From Erodium maritimum (lineage: Eukaryota; Streptophyta; Magnoliopsida; Geraniales; Geraniaceae), in contig OY997591.1 of the NCBI GenBank assembly GCA_963921825.1, forward strand, positions 18,285,515 through 18,349,514: DNA of 64,000 nt, given 5' to 3'. How positions within the stretch are numbered: the first letter of the stretch is position 1; every line of letters starts with the position of its first letter. The notes beneath the pieces were generated by a model. It did not search any database. It was not told the origin of the DNA and saw only the letters and a list, made by a program, of their open reading frames with translations. The position numbers and the translations under genes were made by a program. Positions 10,211-21,450 of this stretch are shown piece after piece.

Positions 10211-12724
10211 GTTTGTGTGCTTATTAGGGTTCATGTTTCTGTTATGGTTTTGTGCCCATTGGCTACATCGGTTTGATTTCTCCGATTGCAAGTGGGTTGG
10301 TTTGTTTTGAGCGGTCTTAGTGATTCCGTGATTGCTTCGCACTTTGGAGAAAGCCATAGCTTCTTTGTCTTCCTCTGACTCGATGAAATATGTTGATTTG
10401 AAATATGGTAAGCTCTGGTTCAATGAAATCACTTGGTTTTTGGTATTCTTTTTGCTTGCTTTGAATTTTGCAGTGGCTTTTAAAACAAACTCTAAGATAA
10501 TGAAAAGTTTTGCCATTGATTGCTTCTTATTGGCTTCTGCAGAAATTGGACTTGTGTTTATTGCAAGAGCGTATGTTTACACCTTTATTTGTGTCCCTTC
10601 TTCAAGTTTTACAGGAAGAAAATAAGTGATTTAGTTTTAAATGGCATTTGTTTTGCCTGGCAATTGTTGGTGATACTTTATGAAACAATCCAGAAATTTA
10701 AACATGTTACTTTCCTCATGTTTGTTCATAGATTTAGTAGGAGTTAGGGGTAGGAGAACCCTATTTTTTAAAGTATATGTGTGATTATAGATAAGAGACC
10801 TTTTAATCTATTATTGGTATGGTTCGAAAAAACTTGGTGAACAATTTGATTGGAGGGGTGTAATATGGATGGCCTGTTGAGGGAGTGTTAGTAAAATGAC
10901 TGATTATCACTATTTGGTTATGGATATCGGCTATAAGCTGAAATAATTTTTTTTGCTGATCAGTTGGAATGATTTTTTTTCCTCTGATTAACATTAGGTG
11001 TTTCTAGAACTACCTTTTCTTTGATCTCTGGTTGAAATATTATCAACGCCATTGGTTTTATCTGCTGCGCCAATCGCCAAAACAGCAATACCATATTTGG
11101 CTCTCGCATGATCTTCGAATTGGAGGTGAAAATAACAACAAAATGTCATCTTTCGAAGGTTTGATTATTTTTTTTAAAACCAAGATTGTGTTTAAATCTG
11201 TAGGATTTTAATGCTAATGTGGACTACTATTAGGCTCCTTTTTTGGTGGAATGGAATTCGGATGCACACAGAATGCACAACGTATTGGATCGGGTTGGTA
11301 TGGATGATTTAAGCTTTACATCTCTTGTGCATTATAAAATTTGGATTTTTGATTCCTCAAATTCGTTTGATACATTCAATTTCGTTTTTAGTATCGTATT
11401 TGATCCTTTGTTTGCATTGACCCCAAGGAAATGCCTATTTTTACTATCTTATGGTTTTGTTTTGCAATCAATTTGTTGCTGAATGTTATTGTGGGCTAGG
11501 GTTTTTAAATTTGTGTTCGGGAAGAGGAGGAGGTTCGGTTATGAGTTTTGGTGAAGTTTTTTTTATTTTGGTTTTGTAGAATGATTGTTCATATTGCAAA
11601 CACAACCTTTAGGCTCATCAATATGGAAAAGTCGTTTTGGTTCCAAAATAATTTTATAGAACGATTGTTCATATTTGGTGAAGTCATACATATTCTCGGT
11701 TTCTCATTCTCAAGTGTTGTGATGTTTTTTTTCCTTTGTATGACATTTTGGTTCTTCAATTTTAATCTTGGATTCCATCTTTGGTGTTGAAGATTCATAT
11801 TTGTTGTTATTTGCAGGTTAAAAAAATTGAGGTACTCTTTTTATATGAATCTCTCGCAAAATTTCCAGTACTCTTTTTCACATTATTATATTTTCTTTAG
11901 ATTTTTTTGGTTGAACTGGTAGTTCCTGCTTCCTTTTTTTCCATTGGGTTGTCGAATCCATGAAAATATTGTGTGAGCTATTTTGTTTGGTTGCAACCAT
12001 TTGAATCTGCTCCTTTTTTAGGGTCTGTTTGATCGATACCATTTTTTTGATTGGTCTCAGGTGGGCTGCTTGGAATTGGTGTTTTCCGGTTTCATTACAA
12101 ATCATTTAAGCACATAACTTTGTTATTTGCTTCTGTCATGTCAATTAATTTGTCATCTCACGAGAAAGAGGAGAGGAGGATTGGAATTAAAAGGTGTATT
12201 GGTTTGTGATGATCTTTTTCCAAGGTAACATAGTCCAAGAATTAAGTGAAATGACACGAAAAAACTTATAGAACATATTGACATTGTGACAGGAGCCATG
12301 TGATAATTTGTAGTTGGTGTTTATGTGTACCCTGTAGAGGTAAAGCTATAGGTTTAGGAAGAACTGAAAATTTTAGCAGTAAAACAAAATTCAGTTCATC
12401 ATACCTGCAAAATTCACAATGTTCTTTTTTATTGTTTTTTTCCTACTATTATATTGTGCTTATTGCAAGCTTTTCCGACTAAAATTAACCACTACCCATC
12501 ATAATATTTTCATCCATTATATTTGGTTTTACATATTGCATGGTATGTGGCCCCTAATTTTCATTGAGGCGAAAGAATTGGGATTCAACATTTAGTGTCG
12601 GTAAGACGAAGAGGATGATCATGGAGTGTCCTTTGTATTCTTATTTTATTTTTTCTTTGATATGTATAAGTTATAAATTGTGTTTACATTGCACTTTGTT
12701 TTGTTATTTAAAGGGATAACTTAG
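10211..12724. other. T-rich intron-like sequence, no confident exon
   Basis: A long plus-strand T-rich stretch with many short ORFs and no domain. The strand bias in T is typical of plant introns transcribed rightward, in agreement with the exons at 12.7-14.5 kb. Confidence 0.35.
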
Positions 12725-14540
12725 TTATTGGAAAGGTACCTTCTTCAAGTAGATCGCTCACATCTTCGCTCTTCAGCAACAGGTAATTATACCTTATTCA
12801 ATTAAGGATCCTGTAACTTGCCATATATGGGTTGATCCAACGATCATGTTTTGTTCTTTAAGACAATTCTTTTGTAGACGGCAGTTGCGAATTGCTTCGA
12901 AAAGAGGTCGGTGGAGACCAAATGTACTTGATGCAAAATTTAGTAATGTACGTCAAATTCACTTTTTCTTAATTGTATTTAATGATTAACCATTCACTTT
13001 TGGTCCTTTGTTTGCATTTCTTTTTTCTAGAATGACACATTATATGATGTACCTTGAAGTAGTCCTATGCAAAAATGAATTAGCTGACAACGGAGTGTCG
13101 CTTTTGACTGTAAAAGTGTTAATGTTTTAACTTTAGTTTTTTTTCCTATTCATCAACCATGTAGTTGATCTACATTCCGAAATTCTTATATCAGGCACTC
13201 CAAATACTAATCAAGTACTTTTTCTTTTATAGAGGGTCATGCCAATTGTAGGCTCCTTCTCTTACGTTTCCGGGTAAGTTATATTTGATTATACACATCA
13301 AGCTGTAATTAACATAGATATCTGTTTTACGATGAAACACTATAGTTGATATTTTCTGTGTGGTTTACTTCTTCCCTAATTTAGTCGTTTTTATAGCTTA
13401 GAGTTTATGGCATGCTCTATGTTTTGTCTTGAATGTTAATTATGTAGTGTTAGTAAAATCCTTGACTGATCATTTGTTATTCTTTTGAATCACTGATAAA
13501 TGAGGATGTAATACGAAACGGAGTGAAAATTTTAATGAATAAAAAATGTTTTTTGGGGATTTTGGCAGTATATCTGGTTACCTAGAAGTCTAGAAAAAAT
13601 GGTTTGGTATATGTTTTTTTCCCAGTATGAGAATGGAGTGAGTGCTCTATTGTTAGCTCATTTATCATTACAAAAGTTTGTCTGTGTTAAAGTTGGATGT
13701 GCAAGACATGTATTATTATTGAGAACATTATGAGTTTGTATAATTAGTGGGGTCGGTTCTATTCAATTATAGATGTTATGACTGATGGGGGCTAATGCAG
13801 ATTGTATAAGTGCTATAGTTACTCAGATTTGATTTATGCAAAGTTTGGTGTCATGCCTTTAGACTTAAGCTCTGTAGTATAAACATGAAAAATATGTTCA
13901 TATATTAATCTTACCTGCAAACGAAATTACAACAGAGAAATGAAATGTAGTTTTTTAGTGTTTGTTTGTAATCAGTTCTACAGTGAGGAAGAGGGTTGAT
14001 TGACTTCTGGTTCTACAGTGAAGAAGAGGTCTGATTGACTTATGTGATGAGAATTGGATTAGACATTAAAATTTTATTTTATCAAACTGATATTATATTA
14101 CAAGAGAATTAGGTATTTATGCATGTTCTAAATTTAGTTATATTTGCAAAGTTCTTGGTGTTTGTTTTGATTTCAAGAAGTTGTTGTAAACTATCAATGC
14201 ATTGCCTGTGATTGTGATCATGTTGTGTTTTATGTGGGCTTTATGGAGTATACCATCAAATTTACAAATGTATTTTAACAAAATTATAATTCTACATTTC
14301 ATTATTATACTATTAATACATGGTTATTGCATTTGTGTGTGTGACTGTTTGGTAGCTTAGATAGCCAAAATATTGGATGTGTTCCTAACGCGTATTCTTT
14401 TATTTGAGGCGATACGTATGATTTCATTTAAGTACTTTCTCTACTTGAAGCAATTTATTATTAACTGTATTATCTCTTGCAGGTTTGCATTTGGGATTGT
14501 CATTACCTTGACATTAAGCTTGTATGTTAATTTGATGTAG
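12725..14540 (+). CDS. Partial spliced gene carried in the Helitron-like segment; C-terminal exons
   Basis: Four segments join in one frame through canonical GT-AG borders: ~12725-12782, 12878-12947, 13233-13273 and 14483-14540 (TAG stop). The junction phases are 2, 0 and 2 and all agree. The product ends with a Ser-rich then Arg-rich stretch (SLTSSLFSNRRQLRIASKRG), RWRPNVLDAKFSN, and a hydrophobic tail (SYVSGFAFGIVITLTLSLYV then NLM). This resembles a small organelle-targeted protein with one C-terminal membrane segment, but I do not recognise the family. The first exon is not located; the ORF with ATG 9995 (71 codons) is a possible but unsupported candidate. It may be a captured fragment or a real gene. 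Confidence 0.45.
13978..14043. repeat. Imperfect 33-35-bp tandem duplication
   Basis: A unit of the form ttctacagtgaRgaagaggK followed by tgattgactt occurs twice in succession. It lies in the long last intron (13274-14482) of the spliced ORF. Confidence 0.6.
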
Positions 14541-15735
14541 TGATGGAGTACATTACAGGATGGTTAATACTGTCTACCAAAATGGGTATGTCATTGTCGA
14601 TTATTGTCTTCTGTGATATTGTCGTTGTTAGTACTGCAGTTGTATTTTGCAATTCCTCAAATTTTTGGATTCATTGCTCAATTCAGACTCCAACTTAAGC
14701 GACTGCTCTCCCACTGAGATGGCTTCGCTCTTTTTCGGCTGAGACCATGAGCACTGGCTCATCATCATAGACAACCATGGTGGCGAAGAAGTGCTAATTT
14801 AGGAATCTGATTATTTAAAAGTCCTTGATTTCTCCTTGCCATTTTGTGAAATGGTAAGATCTTCTAATTTTTGGGGTTTTAGAGCTTGTGGTTTGTATTT
14901 TTTTAGGACATTATGATGCTTGAAGTGCAAAATTAGGGTTCTGGCATATGTGATTCCTTAAATTTAGGGGGCATGGAGGATTAAGGCTATGGATGACAAC
15001 ACAATAAAGAAGTGTTAGAATGTTGTAACCATACTATATTTCATTTTGTCTCATAGGTTGATATCTCCGGTATACTTCATCAAGTCAAATTGTGCTGAGA
15101 CTTTAAACTAAGATTTATACAGTAGGAGACAAGCTAGATATGAGAACTATATTTCATCAAGGTATGTCATGGCATGAACAAGAAAATTTGTGATAGAGTT
15201 GATGATTCACTTAAAATCAGTACTCCTAATAAGCTTTGGGGTTACTATGGAAATGAGACCACATTCACGGTTTCAAATAAAGGAACAACAACAAAACGGT
15301 TCTGACTCAAAGGACCGTGATTGATGGCACATTAAATTCAATTGCGCAACCAGTGACGACCGCTTGGCTTGCTTTCCTCTTATCTTCCTATGTATTCTAA
15401 GTCTATAACTTCCATGGAAAGTTATGAATTCTTGAACTTAACTTTCAGCCTTTATACATCTCTACTCATGAAGTTTATTCATTAGTCAGTTAAATTTGTC
15501 ATGTTATTGTCATGGCTTAAATACTATGCTGGTGTATCTATTTGTTCTTAGCCTTTTTACAGTTATTCATGTTACCTGTTTGTTATATTCAGTTAAAATG
15601 TTGATTTGCATTAAGATATTTGCTCTCACTGCCACTAGAAGAACACATTAAGTAGTTTCTTTGTGAGGTGTGTTGCAAATAATCTAAAACTGCTATATGG
15701 ATTTTTTTGTTAAGATGTTAGTCCTTTCTCATTAG
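14541..15735. other. Non-coding sequence after the captured exons
   Basis: AT-rich sequence downstream of the TAG at 14540. It would include the 3' UTR of the carried transcript if it is expressed. No further gene or Helitron 3' end was recognised. Confidence 0.35.
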
Positions 15736-15814
15736 ATCAGTTGTTGTTTATACTAGGCCTCATCGGGGTGACTAATGGAGTGGGTGTTCGATCTCCGATC
15801 TGGGCGTCAGTTTT

Positions 15815-15970
15815 AAATGGATACCGGGATGTCACACTCGTTTGTTCGTCGAGTTGCGCTGAGAAGTTGGGGCTGGGTTTAGAGCCGTTGAGTCCACCCC
15901 TGCGTCTGGACACGCCGGTGGGTGGTGGTGTGGTGTTGACTAGAGTTTGTCGTGCCTGCGAAGTCTGAGA
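15815..15970 (+). pseudogene. Gypsy protease remnant
   Basis: Frame-shifted protease. CAEKLGLGLEPLSPPLRLD and TPVGGGVVLTRVCRACEV match, residue for residue with few changes, the protease ORF of the minus-strand gypsy at 28817-29179. The catalytic DTGA equivalent reads DTGM just upstream after a frame change. Confidence 0.7.
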
Positions 15971-16329
15971 AGCGAACCGACACAGGAGGTTCGAGAGAGG
16001 GCTCAAGAACCCTGATGCTGGATCGAGTTCTCACCCCGAGGATCGGATATGTTCGTAGTTGGTAGGCACGACGACGGTAGTGGAGCGAGGTCTTAGAGAG
16101 ACTGCGAGGATCCGTGAGGATCGGCAGCGCCTGAGCTTGTGCGTGTATCCGTGGGAAGGATACTTTCGAAATGACAACCTTTGACGTAAACTTGGGAATG
16201 GATTGGCTGGCGAAATACCGAGCCAATATCGACTGCTATAGGCGACGAGTGACAGTGTCAGTACGCAACACAAAGGTGTCGTGTGTGCTGGGAAGTAATA
16301 GCAGGGTTCTCCTGTCGGCATAGTCCGCA

Positions 16330-16881
16330 GTGGAGGAAGTATCGGCCGTGCAGAGCCGAGAGTTACCGCGAAGGGTACGGGGGTTCCCCGAGGTCTCTCC
16401 TGAGGAGTTGAGCGGGTTGCCACCAGTTCGTGAGGTGGAGTTCAGGATTGACCTGGTGCCGGTAACGGCAGCGTTATCGATGGCGCCCTACAGGTTCGCG
16501 CCAGCAGAGTTGACCGAGCTGAAACGTCAGCTCGAGGAATTTCGGGCGAAGGGGTTTATTCGTCCGAGCACATCGCTGTGTGGAGCGCCAGCACTCTTCG
16601 TGAAGAAGAAGAGTGGAGAGCTTCGGATGTGCAGGGACTACCGGAAACTGAGCCGGGTTACGGTGAATGACCGATACCCGATGCCGAAAATTGACGACTT
16701 GTTCGACCAGTTGAGAGGGTCGACGTATTTCTTGAAGATCGACCTACGATCCGGATACTACCAGTTGCGAGTCCGAGAGGGGGATGTCGCGAGGACTGTA
16801 CTCCGGACATGCTATGAGCATTACGAGTTCTGGGTGATGACTTTGGACCGCCGAACGCACCTGCAGCGTTCATGGATCTGA
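16330..16881 (+). pseudogene. Gypsy reverse transcriptase, frame-shifted
   Basis: A 183-codon ORF containing the entry to Ty3/gypsy reverse transcriptase: [77 protein letters not shown] and [18 protein letters not shown] frameshift after EFWVMT truncates it. In another frame the polymerase catalytic block reads VVVSVDD and is then deleted into unrelated downstream pol. The enzyme is dead. Confidence 0.85.
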
Positions 16882-17099
16882 TGAACAGTATATTGCGGCC
16901 GTCCTTAAATCAGTTTGTGGTGGTGTCTGTAGACGACAAATATCCGGGAGAGAGTTTCCGGCAGTGCTGACGCCGAGGGCTGGGATCATTGTGCTAATTG
17001 GGGGTTACGGTATCGCGAAGGGTTGTTAGTACCGCGTAACGGTGGAGGCGACGAGTTGCGAGAGTCGCAGCGTTCGCGTTTGACAGTGCGCGTGGGTAG

Positions 17100-17890
17100 C
17101 ACTAAGAGGAACGCGACATCAGGTGGCATGTCTAGTGGAACGGGATGCGGAGAGCGGTCGCGGAGTTAGTATCGCGATGCCTCACTCGTCGGCAGCTGAA
17201 AGCCAAACATCAGCGTACCGCTGGGTTACTGCAACCACTGCGGGTTGCACAGTGGAAATGGGGGCACGTAACGATGGATTTCGTGAGCGATTAGCCGAGT
17301 TCGCCTACAACAACAGCTTTCAGGCCAGTATCATGATGGCACCGTTCGGAACGTTGTATGGTAGGTCGTGTCGGTCGCCCGTGTGCGAGGCGGGAGTGAG
17401 GAATGAGGGTTCACTAGGTCTAGAACTGAACCGAGAGATAGCCGAGTCGGTCGTGCTGAAGCGTGAGCGGTTGGAGACCGCGCAGAGTCAGCAGGAACTA
17501 TGCTGACAAACGACGCCGACCTCTCGAGTCAGCAATTAGTGGTCGTGTATCCCTGGAGGTGAGTCTGAAAGATGGACTAATGCGTTTCAACCGCGGCGGA
17601 GGCGGGTTAGCCCCGCGGTGTATCGGGCCTTTCGAGGTCTTGAGTACGTCTTTGAGTGGGCAGAGGTCGAGGTAACGGGTGATGTCCCGTATAAGGAGAA
17701 ACCAATGTGGGAAATGGATCCACGAGAGCAGGTCCTGCGCGGAAGGGTTATCCGCTTAGAACTGGTATTGTGGCGGCACCACGAGGCTGAGTCGACTTGG
17801 GAACGCGAGGACAGGGTTCGCGTGAAGTGCCCCGACTTGTTCGACCCTCGAAGTACGCCTGTTTTAAATTTCGCGGACGAAATTATTTTA
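17100..17890 (+). pseudogene. Gypsy integrase and C-terminal fragments
   Basis: Pieces in several frames: a QP-rich linker near 17200-17260 leading to WGHVTMDFVS, then after an internal deletion RLAEFAYNNSFQASIMMAPF and LYGRSCRSPV (17285-17390), and finally WEMDPREQVLRGR then LELVLWRHHEAESTWERED (17705-17815), the tail motif seen after integrase in many plant gypsy polyproteins. The catalytic D,D,E core is largely deleted. Confidence 0.7.
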
Positions 17891-17900
17891 AGGGGGGTAG
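17890..17900 (+). other. Polypurine tract of the plus-strand gypsy
   Basis: aaggggggtag sits directly upstream of the LTR start TGTGAAG at 17903 and would prime plus-strand DNA synthesis. Confidence 0.7.
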
Positions 17901-18096
17901 ATTGTGAAGACCGTTTCAAAAAAAAAAAACTATTGGGTCGGACCGGGTCGGACCGGACCCGACCAGCAACCCAGCCAGGCCAGACCCGGCCCGGGCAGGC
18001 CGTTTCAGCCATCCACGTCTGGGCCGCGCGGCCCATTTCGGCGAGGCCCGTTAGTCAGGCCCGGTTGGAGGTGGCCCAAGTCGTTGGGAATTCGGG

Positions 18097-18104
18097 TATA
18101 AAAG
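18097..18104 (+). promoter_or_regulatory. TATA box of the gypsy LTR
   Basis: TATAAAAG lies 194 bp inside the LTR and is followed by a CT-rich leader, as expected for the U3/R border. Confidence 0.6.
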
Positions 18105-19689
18105 TGAAAGTTGGGGTTGAAACCCTAACATTTGCAGTCGTCCTCCTCTCCTCTCTCTGGTATCGAACCCCTCCCTCTCTCACCTCTCGTCTCCGGCCAA
18201 ACCCTCGCCGGTACTCCGAGCTCTCTCCCCTCTCGCCCTCTCATCTCGCCGGAAACCGGCGTCTCCGACCTCCGTTCAACCACGGCAGCCACCACCTCCC
18301 TTCCTCTCCCTCTCCCGAGTTCTCTTCGCCGGCGTCCTCTCCACCTTACCCATCTCTCCTCCCTCGTCCCGAGCCCGTCGCCGGTACCCCGTCTCCAAGC
18401 CCCTCGTCGCCGTTCAGATCTGAGGCGAAACCCACGGCCGCGGCCACCTCCTCTTCGCCGCCGCTGCCATCCTCGATGGTAGCGAGGCCGGAGCTACCTC
18501 GCCGTCGCCGTCCATGTCCAGAGCCGAGCGCTCTGCCGGCGAGCTCATCAGATCCGGGACGGGACGTCGTGTGCGTCCAGACCGGTGGCGATTTTCCCAT
18601 ACGGTGAGTTTCACACCGTGAGACCCCCGACGGGTTTAGTCATCGCCGAAGGTCGGCCGGACTCTGAACCGAAACACTCCCGTCCCTTTATTCATTCCCG
18701 TGCTTTATTTCTCTTGGATCTGGGCACCGTTGAAACAGAAAATCTTTGGATCGGATTTTGGTTGGATCAAAATCAAGGGTTTTGAAATGAGTGGATTTGT
18801 AAAACGAAAAATCAGTTTTAAGGAAAAAAGGATTTAAAATAAAAAGGAATTAAAATCAATTTGGTTTTAATAACGGTTTTGAATCGAGGAGTTTGAGAAA
18901 CAAATTTGTTAGGAAAATGAACTAAAACGACTTTGGTTTTAAAAAAAATGAATTAAAGAGAACAATCTGATTTGATTTAAAATGGACCTTGAACTGTTGA
19001 GCGTGGAACGAATAACCGGGCTGTTGAAACGGACTTAGGATGGGTTTAACAGCGGAACGCGAAATCGGTGCCTCGGGAACCGTGTCTCGAAACCCATGCA
19101 CCGGGTTTTGTGCTCGGGGCTCGAGTACTCGAACTCGATTCGTCGTAACCCCGCTTTTAGCCCGCTCGAGTTTAAAGACAACTGTCGGATGTAAACTGGA
19201 CTAATCGTAACCTTTAATTTAACTACGAAACCGTTATTAATTTGTGGCTTCGTGTTAAATTTAGAGTCCGGATTCGATCGAAGAGAAGACCGGAGGTAGC
19301 GAGTCAGGACGTCAGCAGCTAGGAGACGTAGCGGTTGTTCTTCAGTTGAGGTAGGGAAAAGTAGCCGGATCTCGGCCCTGACTAGGGAAAGTTAACAGTA
19401 GAATTGCATGTGACACTGGGGTGTCGTGGTTTAAGTGAGTTATCGAATATTAGAAAGGCATGATACGGGAACGTAGCGAATATTGGAAATGCATGTGACA
19501 CTTAGTAGTATCGTAGGAGCAGTAAATTTAGCGAGATTAGAATTACTGGAGGCATATGACCATGTCCGGAGGTTGATTGTGAACTTATCGATATTAGGAG
19601 TATTGGAGGCATATGACCATGCCCGGAGGTTGATTGAGAAACTGTTGATATTAGGACTATTGGAGGCATTGGTTATGCCGGAGGTTGAT

Positions 19690-20160
19690 GGTGTATTGTT
19701 GATGTCTTTGGTGGCCTTGAGAGCCCGTGCTTTTATTGTTGAGTCTTGGGTGGCCTTGAGAGCCCGTGCTATTATTGTTGAGTTTTGGGTGGCCATGAGT
19801 GCCCGTGGGGTTGTTGAACCTGTGTCTTTACCTTTGGTGTTTTGGGAGGCCGTGAGTGCCCGTGGGCTTGTTGAACCCGTGTCTTTACCTTTGGTGATTT
19901 GGGAGGCCGTGAGTGCCCGTGGGGTTGTTGAACCCGTGTTTGTACCATTGGTGTTTTGGGAGGCCATGAGTGCCCGTGGGGTTGTTGAACCCGTGTCTTG
20001 ATTGGCGGTGTGTCTTGGGAGGCCGTGAGTGCCTGTAGGGTTGTTGAGCCTGTGAGTTACTGTTTGTGTGTCTTGGGAGGCCGTGAGTGCCTGTGGGGCT
20101 GTTGAGTCCGAGTTTTACTGTTGGTGTCTTGGTGGCCATGAGTGCCTGTGAGTGTTGAAC
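19690..20160 (+). repeat. Tandem repeats inside the gypsy LTR (units of about 40-60 bp)
   Basis: Units built on ttgggWggcc-tgagNgcccgtggg-ttgttgaacc recur about eight to ten times. The early units are shorter. The 172-codon ORF across them (19483-20001) is a by-product of the repeat and shows a repeated ARGVVEPV pattern. Inverted homologues are at 26145-26455, 32700-33005 and 44505-44830. Confidence 0.75.
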
Positions 20161-20236
20161 CTGTGTTGTTACTGGTTGTTGAACTTTGTTTGTGATTGTG
20201 TTTGGTTACTTGATCATGGTGGAGGTTGTGTGGTGT

Positions 20237-20440
20237 AGCTAGCCTCCCGACTGGGATCGGGAGAAGCGGAGAGATTGTGGGCTAGCTCCCCGACTAGGAT
20301 CGGGGGAAGTTGTGAGACAGGTCGACCGCCTGGCCCGACTGGGATCGGAAAGGGCGAGGGACAGAGAGGTTACTGAGACAGGTCGACCGCCTAGCCCGAC
20401 TGGGATCGGAAAGGGCGAGAGATACAGAGATGGTTACTGA
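20237..20440 (+). repeat. Hairpin array in the gypsy LTR
   Basis: Short inverted repeats such as CTCCCGA-ctggga-TCGGGAG and CCCCGA-ctagga-TCGGGG follow one another, separated by spacers like gaagcggagagattgtgggc. The loop sequence is nearly constant and the stem flanks change in a paired way between copies. Confidence 0.75.
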
Positions 20441-21007
20441 GCAGCTGGTATGCGATCCTTTGTGATCTTGTTTGGTGTGAGATCCTTTGTGATCTTGGGT
20501 GTTGCGTGGTTGTCTGTCGTGTCCTTGGAGGAGGTCGTCGATTGTTGTGTCGGGTCTACTTTAGGTGTCCGAGTGTTGAGTCGGTTGAGGAAAGTAACGG
20601 CGTGTGTGTGTCAGTCGGGTTACCTGAGTTTGGGGGATAATGATCCCCGGTGTTGAGTTGGTTGTTAGTGTTACCGGCATTGTCTGCTAAGTATGCCGTA
20701 GTCAGTCTGTTATCCGTGGTGGTGAGCGAACGCTCACCCCTAGCTGCTTTTCCTACAGGTACCGGCCGCAGGTTGGACTAGGTGAGCTTCTGAAGCTTGA
20801 AGAGCTGGGAGCGGGATTCTGGGTTTATTTTGAGTCTAGTGACGGATACCATACTTTTGTCCATTTGTTGGGACGTATTTTAAGTTGTAATATTACTTTG
20901 TTGAACAAATGGCCTTTTCAAGTGGTTTAATGTAAAAGGTTTCAAATGTTTTATTGTTATAAATATTCGCGTCCCTAGTTCGGTTTTACTGAAATTGGGT
21001 CGTGACA

Positions 21008-21450
21008 GCCTCGCTCATCAAGTGTCATAGGACACTGAGTCTTGTCGAGACTAATTCCATGAGACATTGGCAAAAACCCTCTTTTAGAGTCTTGCATATC
21101 AAACCTTGACAACACCTTGTCAACGTAAGTGCTCTAACTTACGCCCAGAAGCTTTGTAGATCTATCTCTATAGATTTTGATACCTAATACACAGGTAGCT
21201 TCACCTAAGTATTTCATTGAAAAACATTTCCTTAACCATGCATTAACTTCTTGCAAGATAGGTATGTCATTTTCAATGAGCAGTATGTGATCTACATACA
21301 ACACTTAAGAATACGACCGCGCTCTCACTAGGCTTCTAGACACATAAGTCTCGTCTTTGTTCTTGATGAAGTCAAACTCTTTGACTGATTCATCAAAACG
21401 AAGATTTCAACTCCGATGAGCATGCTTCAATCCATGAATGGATCTCTGCA
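21008..21450 (-). pseudogene. Copia reverse transcriptase (C-terminal half)
   Basis: Minus-strand translation, with a few stops, gives KEFDFIKNKDE, then LYVDHILLIENDIPILQEV (polymerase YVDD changed to YVDH), KCFSMKYLGEATCVLGIKIY, RDRSTKLLGVS, STYVDKVLSRFDMQDSK and a motif FLPMSHGISLDKTQCPM. This order is diagnostic of Ty1/copia reverse transcriptase. It is cut at 21008 by the gypsy LTR. Confidence 0.85.

Larger units (their letters stand above)
9836..15735 (+). mobile_element. Helitron-like segment inserted in the copia LTR
   Basis: At 9836 the copia LTR (host ccaa, next base t in the other LTR) is interrupted by TCTTACTAAGATAATAGG followed by agaagttttgccagcgtgg. A TC start, a TACTA-A-TAATAGG-like leader, a ttttgcc-GTGGC motif and insertion between A and T are features of plant Helitron 5' ends. 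The body is T-rich and intron-like, has no Rep/helicase ORF, and includes exons that splice in frame (12725-14540). A 3' CTRR with hairpin was not identified. The right limit is uncertain and probably deleted where gypsy sequence starts near 15.8 kb. Confidence 0.5.
15790..21007 (+). mobile_element. 5'-truncated Ty3/gypsy element with a 3.1-kb 3' LTR
   Basis: Plus-strand remnants follow pol order: protease (about 15815-15970), reverse transcriptase (16330-16940), integrase pieces (about 17190-17650), C-terminal tail (17660-17880), polypurine tract (17890-17900) and a full LTR (17903-21007). The 5' LTR, gag and most of RNase H are missing. The same family occurs as the intact-ended minus-strand element at 25297-34753. 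The right end cuts into copia reverse transcriptase at 21008, so this element inserted into the copia element and was later truncated on the left. Confidence 0.75.
17903..21007 (+). repeat. Gypsy 3' LTR, about 3.1 kb
   Basis: Starts TGTGAAGACC and ends GGGTCGTGACA, with terminal TG/CA. A TATA box (TATAAAAG at 18097-18104) lies about 200 bp in, so U3 is short and R-U5 is very long. The R-U5 part contains a GC-rich CT/CCGG-rich stretch (18150-18600), a tandem-repeat block (19690-20160) and a hairpin array (20237-20440). The homologous blocks appear, inverted, in the LTRs at 25297, 31847 and 43675. Confidence 0.8.

Noticed and set aside
15753..15756. CTAG as the Helitron 3' end
   Set aside because: No GC-rich hairpin precedes it and the next base is G, not the expected host T.
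15757..15761. gcctc, identical to the 5 bases right of the plus-strand gypsy (21008-21012), as a possible TSD
   Set aside because: No LTR begins at 15762 and the left flank is not copia reverse transcriptase, so a chance 5-mer is more likely.
17618..18607. 329-codon plus-strand ORF, the longest single ORF of the left gypsy
   Set aside because: It runs from the pol tail across the polypurine tract into the LTR. Only the first ~90 codons match pol; the rest is translated LTR.
19440..20001. ORFs of 172-175 codons on both strands
   Set aside because: Both are by-products of the LTR tandem repeats, whose unit happens to lack stops. No domain.
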